From Alphaproteobacteria bacterium (GTDB lineage: Bacteria > Pseudomonadota > Alphaproteobacteria > DSM-16000 > Inquilinaceae), in assembly GCA_028281925.1 (NCBI GenBank), contig JANQIX010000006.1:62001-126000 (forward strand): a DNA stretch of 64,000 nt, written 5' to 3'. A model generated the notes under the pieces. It worked only from the letters and a program-made list of their open reading frames with translations, had not been told where the DNA came from and ran no database searches. The stretch's first letter is position 1; each line of letters starts with the position of its first letter. Both the position numbers and the translations under genes were made by a program. Positions 60,908-64,000 of the stretch are shown piece after piece.

Positions 60908-62335
60908 ATGCGGAATGGGAACATGCCACGGCGCTTCAGGGGACTCAGTGTCATTCCGGCAATCGCATTTGCCCTGCTCGCGCTGCCGCGGTCGGGCGAT
61001 GCCATAACGCTGGAAGAAGCCGTTGCCTATGCGGTGTCCACCAATCCTGAGATCCTCGAAGCCGCGTCCAACCGGTCGGCCATAGATTTCGAACTGCGGC
61101 AGGCGCGCGGCCTCTATCTGCCGCAAGTCGATTTCGAAGCCTCGGTCGGCCCCGGCTGGCGCGACGGACCGGGCCCCGACGACCGGGACGACCATACCTG
61201 GCTCGCCCGTCGGGAAGTGGCCGTCACGGTGCAGCAGATGGTTTTCGACGGCTTCGCCACCGATTCTGAAGTTGAACGGCAGGCCGCCCGTGTCGATGCC
61301 GCCGCTGCCCGCGTGATGGAGCGGTCTGAGTTCATCGGCCTTAATGTCGCGCAGTCCTATCTGGACGTGCTTCGTCGGGCGGAAGAGCGGGAACTCGCGC
61401 TGGCCAACATCCGCGTGCATGAGCAGACGCTGGCCGATGTCCGGGCCCGAGCCGGGGCCGGACGCAGCAGCGTCGCCGATGTGCAGCAGGCCGAAGAGCG
61501 GTTGCGTGCCGCTGAAGCAACGCTGGTGGAGATCGAGCGCGCCTATGAAGAGGCGCGCATTACTTATCAGCGCCTCGTCGGCATGCCGGCAGGCCAGTTC
61601 AGCCTGCCCGCCCCCATCGATGCGGCAGTACCCCTGAGCACCGATAGTGCGATCGAGATTGCCATCAACGCCAATCCGTCGTTGTCCCTGGCGCGTGCCG
61701 ACATTGATACGGCCTATGCCGAGTTCCGTTCGGCCAACGCCAATTTCTGGCCCACCGTCGATATCGAAGGCCGGGCCAGCTACGGCGTCGACGTCAATGG
61801 CGAACGCGGTGCGGACAGCGACGTCGAAGCGTTGCTGGTGCTTCGCTACAACCTCTACCGGGGCGGCATCGACACCGCCAACCGCGAAGAGCAGATCCGC
61901 CGGATCGACGAAACGCGCCAGCGCCTGCTGCGGTTCGAGCGCGAGGTGCAGGAACTGATCCGCCGCGCCTATAACGAGCTTGAGCAGGCGAACCGGCGCC
62001 TCGTGCTGCTGCGCGAACAGGCTGCTGTGTCTGAGCAGGTCCGCAACTCCTATCGTGAGCAGTTCAATATCGGCCAGCGGACCCTGCTGGACTTGTTGGA
62101 CGCGGAGAATGCGCTGTTCAACACGCGGCTCGGTGTGACGACGACGGAGTTCTCGGTGCTGTTCGCGCGGTATCAGATCGTCGCCGCCACCGGGCAGCTG
62201 CTAAACACGCTCGGGGTAGCGCCGCATCCGGCCTCGTCCGCCATCGCCCGCGGCGATGCCGGCGTTCCGCCAACGCCGGATTCCGAGACGATGGATCGCA
62301 GCGACACGCGCACGTCGCCGTCACTCAGCCGGTAG
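60908..62335 (+). CDS. TolC family outer-membrane channel of a type I secretion system
   Basis: 475 residues from ATG 60908; ATGs at 60881 and 60923 are alternatives. A signal peptide (GLSVIPAIAFALLALPRSGDA) is followed by the OEP repeats: ITLEEAVAYAVSTNPEIL, RQARGLYLPQVDFEA, NVAQSYLDVLRRAEERELA, and a second half with LLVLRYNLYRGGIDTANREEQIRRIDETRQ and FNIGQRTLLDLLDAENALFNTR. This class (LapE/AggA-like) trimerises in the outer membrane. It is followed, across a terminator, by the ABC exporter. Confidence 0.9.
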   Translation: MRNGNMPRRFRGLSVIPAIAFALLALPRSGDAITLEEAVAYAVSTNPEILEAASNRSAIDFELRQARGLYLPQVDFEASVGPGWRDGPGPDDRDDHTWLARREVAVTVQQMVFDGFATDSEVERQAARVDAAAARVMERSEFIGLNVAQSYLDVLRRAEERELALANIRVHEQTLADVRARAGAGRSSVADVQQAEERLRAAEATLVEIERAYEEARITYQRLVGMPAGQFSLPAPIDAAVPLSTDSAIEIAINANPSLSLARADIDTAYAEFRSANANFWPTVDIEGRASYGVDVNGERGADSDVEALLVLRYNLYRGGIDTANREEQIRRIDETRQRLLRFEREVQELIRRAYNELEQANRRLVLLREQAAVSEQVRNSYREQFNIGQRTLLDLLDAENALFNTRLGVTTTEFSVLFARYQIVAATGQLLNTLGVAPHPASSAIARGDAGVPPTPDSETMDRSDTRTSPSLSR

Positions 62336-62395
62336 GGATCGCCCGTAATCCCACCGATGTTACTGCTACATTAACTCTTGTGACTTTACTCTCCA

Positions 62396-62429
62396 GGGCG
62401 CCGGTCCCAGTTCGCTGGGTCCGGCGCCC
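62396..62429 (+). terminator. Strong hairpin with TTCG tetraloop
   Basis: A 15-bp stem (62396-62410 against 62415-62429, one T-T mismatch) closes on a TTCG tetraloop, an exceptionally stable RNA fold. GTTCTGTT follows. It lies 60 bases after the TolC-like stop and should terminate or attenuate before the exporter gene. Confidence 0.75.
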
Positions 62430-62516
62430 GTTCTGTTGGCCAAGATGGGGCTTAACGGTCGCAGCACTGTGCACGCCCCTGGCCCCGAGAGGCTGACAAC
62501 GCTTAGGATTAGGTGA

Positions 62517-64000
62517 ATGCTGGATCAGGCTGGGCAAGAAGTGCAGCAGCAAGTTCTTCCCGAAGACGACCCCGCGGTCGAGACCAAGGGGTGGGAGCTG
62601 GAGCCGGGCGACAGCGCCTCGGACCGGTTCGATCCGTTGCTCAGCTGTCTCATTGTCGTCACCAAGCATTATACGCGCGCCGTGTCACCGGCCGCGCTGG
62701 TCGCCGGTCTGCCTCTGGTCGAAGGGCTGGTCACGCCGACGCTGTTCATCCGCGCGGCGGCGCGCGCCGGGCTGACCGCCCGCCTCGTCAAGCGCCCGCT
62801 GGAGGCGATCGGCAATCTTGTGCTGCCGGCCGTGCTGTTGCTGAAGGACAGGCGTGCCTGTGTGCTGCTGAGCCGTGACGGCGACCATGTCCAGATCGTC
62901 ATCCCCGAGGCCGGAGAAGGCATCGCCCGCACGACGATTTCAGAACTCGCCGAGGATTATGACGGTTTCGCCCTGTTCGTCCGGCCGGAATACCAGTTCG
63001 ACGGCCGCGCGGACGAGGATCAGGCCCCCCGCGGCAAGCACTGGTTCTGGGGCACGGTCTCCAGGTTCTGGCCAACCTACATTGAGATCATCGTCGCGGC
63101 GGCCGTGATCAACTGCCTGGCGCTCGCGTCACCGCTGTTTGTCATGAACGTGTACGACCGCGTTGTTCCCAATCAGGCGATTTCGACCCTGTGGGTACTG
63201 GCACTCGGCGTGGGCATGGCGTTCTTCTTCGACTTCCTGCTGAAATGCCTGCGGGGTGCCCTCATCGACAACGCCGGCAAGCGGGCCGACGTGCTGCTGG
63301 CGAGCCGCCTGTTCGAACAGGTGCTCAACATCCAGATGCAGGCGCGCCCTCCCACCACCGGAGCGTTCGCCAACCAGCTCCGCGAATTCGAATCAGTTCG
63401 AGACTTCTTTACCTCCTCGACGCTGGCGACCCTCACCGATCTCTTGTTCGTCGGTCTGTTCGTGTTCGTCATCTACCTGATCGCGGGACCGCTGGCCTAT
63501 GTCCCCATGGCCGCGGTGCCGATCGTCATCATTATCGGCATCCTGATCCAGTTCCCGCTCAACAACGCCGTCAAGCAGACGCACCACGAGGCGGCTCAGA
63601 AGCACGCCATCCTTGTCGAAACCGTCAGCTCGCTGGACACGATCAAGAGCCTGGGGGCCGAGGCGAAGATGCAGCGCGCTTGGGAGCGCTTCGTTGGCCT
63701 GACCGCGCGCACCAGCCAGAAGTCGCGGTTCTACTCATCGCTGGGCATCAACCTCTCAGGCTTCGCACAACAGTCCGTCTCCGTCATTACGGTCGTGGCC
63801 GGCGTCTACCTGATCGCCGAAGGTGAGATGAGCATGGGCGGCCTGATCGCCGCGACCATTCTCAGCGGACGCGCCGTGGCGCCGCTGTCGGGCGTTGCGA
63901 ACACGCTGTCGCGGTTCCACCAGTCCCGCGTCGCGTTGAAGAGCTTGAACGAGCTGATGAAGCAGCCGGTGGAGCGGCCGGCCGACCATCAGTTCATCAG
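62517..64000 (+). CDS. Type I secretion ABC exporter, LapB/LssB-like (truncated at window edge)
   Basis: The frame is open from ATG 62517 (AGGTGA upstream) to the window end, about 494 residues. Residues 35-170 form a C39-peptidase-like domain (DPLLSCLIVVTKHY ... TARLVKRPLEAIGNLVLPAVLLLKD) of the type that binds substrate rather than cleaving. The TM domain starts near 185 (YIEIIVAAAVINCLALASPLFVMNVYDRVVPN) and has SLGAEAKMQRAWERF and GRAVAPLSGVANTLSRFHQ. The ATPase domain lies beyond the edge. It would export a large RTX-type protein together with the TolC-like channel; neither the membrane-fusion protein nor the substrate is in the window. Confidence 0.9.
   Translation, partial: MLDQAGQEVQQQVLPEDDPAVETKGWELEPGDSASDRFDPLLSCLIVVTKHYTRAVSPAALVAGLPLVEGLVTPTLFIRAAARAGLTARLVKRPLEAIGNLVLPAVLLLKDRRACVLLSRDGDHVQIVIPEAGEGIARTTISELAEDYDGFALFVRPEYQFDGRADEDQAPRGKHWFWGTVSRFWPTYIEIIVAAAVINCLALASPLFVMNVYDRVVPNQAISTLWVLALGVGMAFFFDFLLKCLRGALIDNAGKRADVLLASRLFEQVLNIQMQARPPTTGAFANQLREFESVRDFFTSSTLATLTDLLFVGLFVFVIYLIAGPLAYVPMAAVPIVIIIGILIQFPLNNAVKQTHHEAAQKHAILVETVSSLDTIKSLGAEAKMQRAWERFVGLTARTSQKSRFYSSLGINLSGFAQQSVSVITVVAGVYLIAEGEMSMGGLIAATILSGRAVAPLSGVANTLSRFHQSRVALKSLNELMKQPVERPADHQFI

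Overview
The window is GC-rich DNA typical of a free-living alphaproteobacterium, probably near Rhodospirillales. Supporting signs are an F1Fo-ATPase zeta-type protein (DUF1476), a TRAP transporter, a DUF882 protein and a DmdC-type acyl-CoA dehydrogenase. No rRNA, tRNA or CRISPR array was seen.

1-21 kb, chromosomal. A partial anti-sigma-like gene lies divergent from a subtilase lipoprotein. Next come an HD-GYP protein with a degenerate receiver, an orphan three-helix membrane protein resembling Pycsar (PycTM/DUF5706) effectors, and a periplasmic haloalkane dehalogenase. A glycine-zipper lipoprotein and an animal-type heme peroxidase follow. The next genes encode an acyl-CoA dehydrogenase (its 5' end is partly duplicated about 2.7 kb upstream), a zeta-like protein, a CapA-like lipoprotein, a cupin, a DUF882 protein, a pentapeptide-repeat protein and a phosphonate monoester hydrolase/sulfatase.

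The most interesting locus is 17.16-19.49 kb. A 56-residue gene encodes what looks like a lasso-peptide precursor: the leader has the Y-x2-P-x-L-x3-G signature in exact register, and the 18-residue core has Gly1, Asp9 and two tail cysteines. A lasso-cyclase-like asparagine synthetase homologue follows, with a strong hairpin between the two. No B1/B2 leader-binding or protease genes were found, so this is an A-C pair without B. A two-domain cold-shock protein and two paralogous small membrane proteins come next.

21.3-45.9 kb is a podovirus-like (T7-type) prophage or phage-derived particle cluster. Nearly all genes run leftward, in this order: small and large terminase, gp13-like acetyltransferase fold, portal, scaffold, gp14-like and two giant internal virion proteins, capsid, tail tubular A and B, tail fibre, and a secreted beta-propeller. 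At its right edge are a CI-like S24 repressor, palindromic operators and two DNA-binding or DUF proteins. No integrase, replication, RNA polymerase or recognisable endolysin gene was seen.

46-51 kb: a TRAP transporter operon (dctP, attenuator hairpin, dctQ, dctM) with a beta-hydroxyacid dehydrogenase, preceded by a perfect palindrome. Then come a membrane protein, a single-Cache protein and a YHS-domain protein.

52.6-60.6 kb: a leftward dppABCDF dipeptide importer, with an attenuator hairpin after dppA, divergent from a gamma-glutamyltransferase. Import followed by cleavage of gamma-glutamyl peptides is a plausible joint role.

60.9-64 kb: a type I secretion outer-membrane channel and an ABC exporter of the LapB type, cut by the window edge. 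The secreted substrate lies outside the window.
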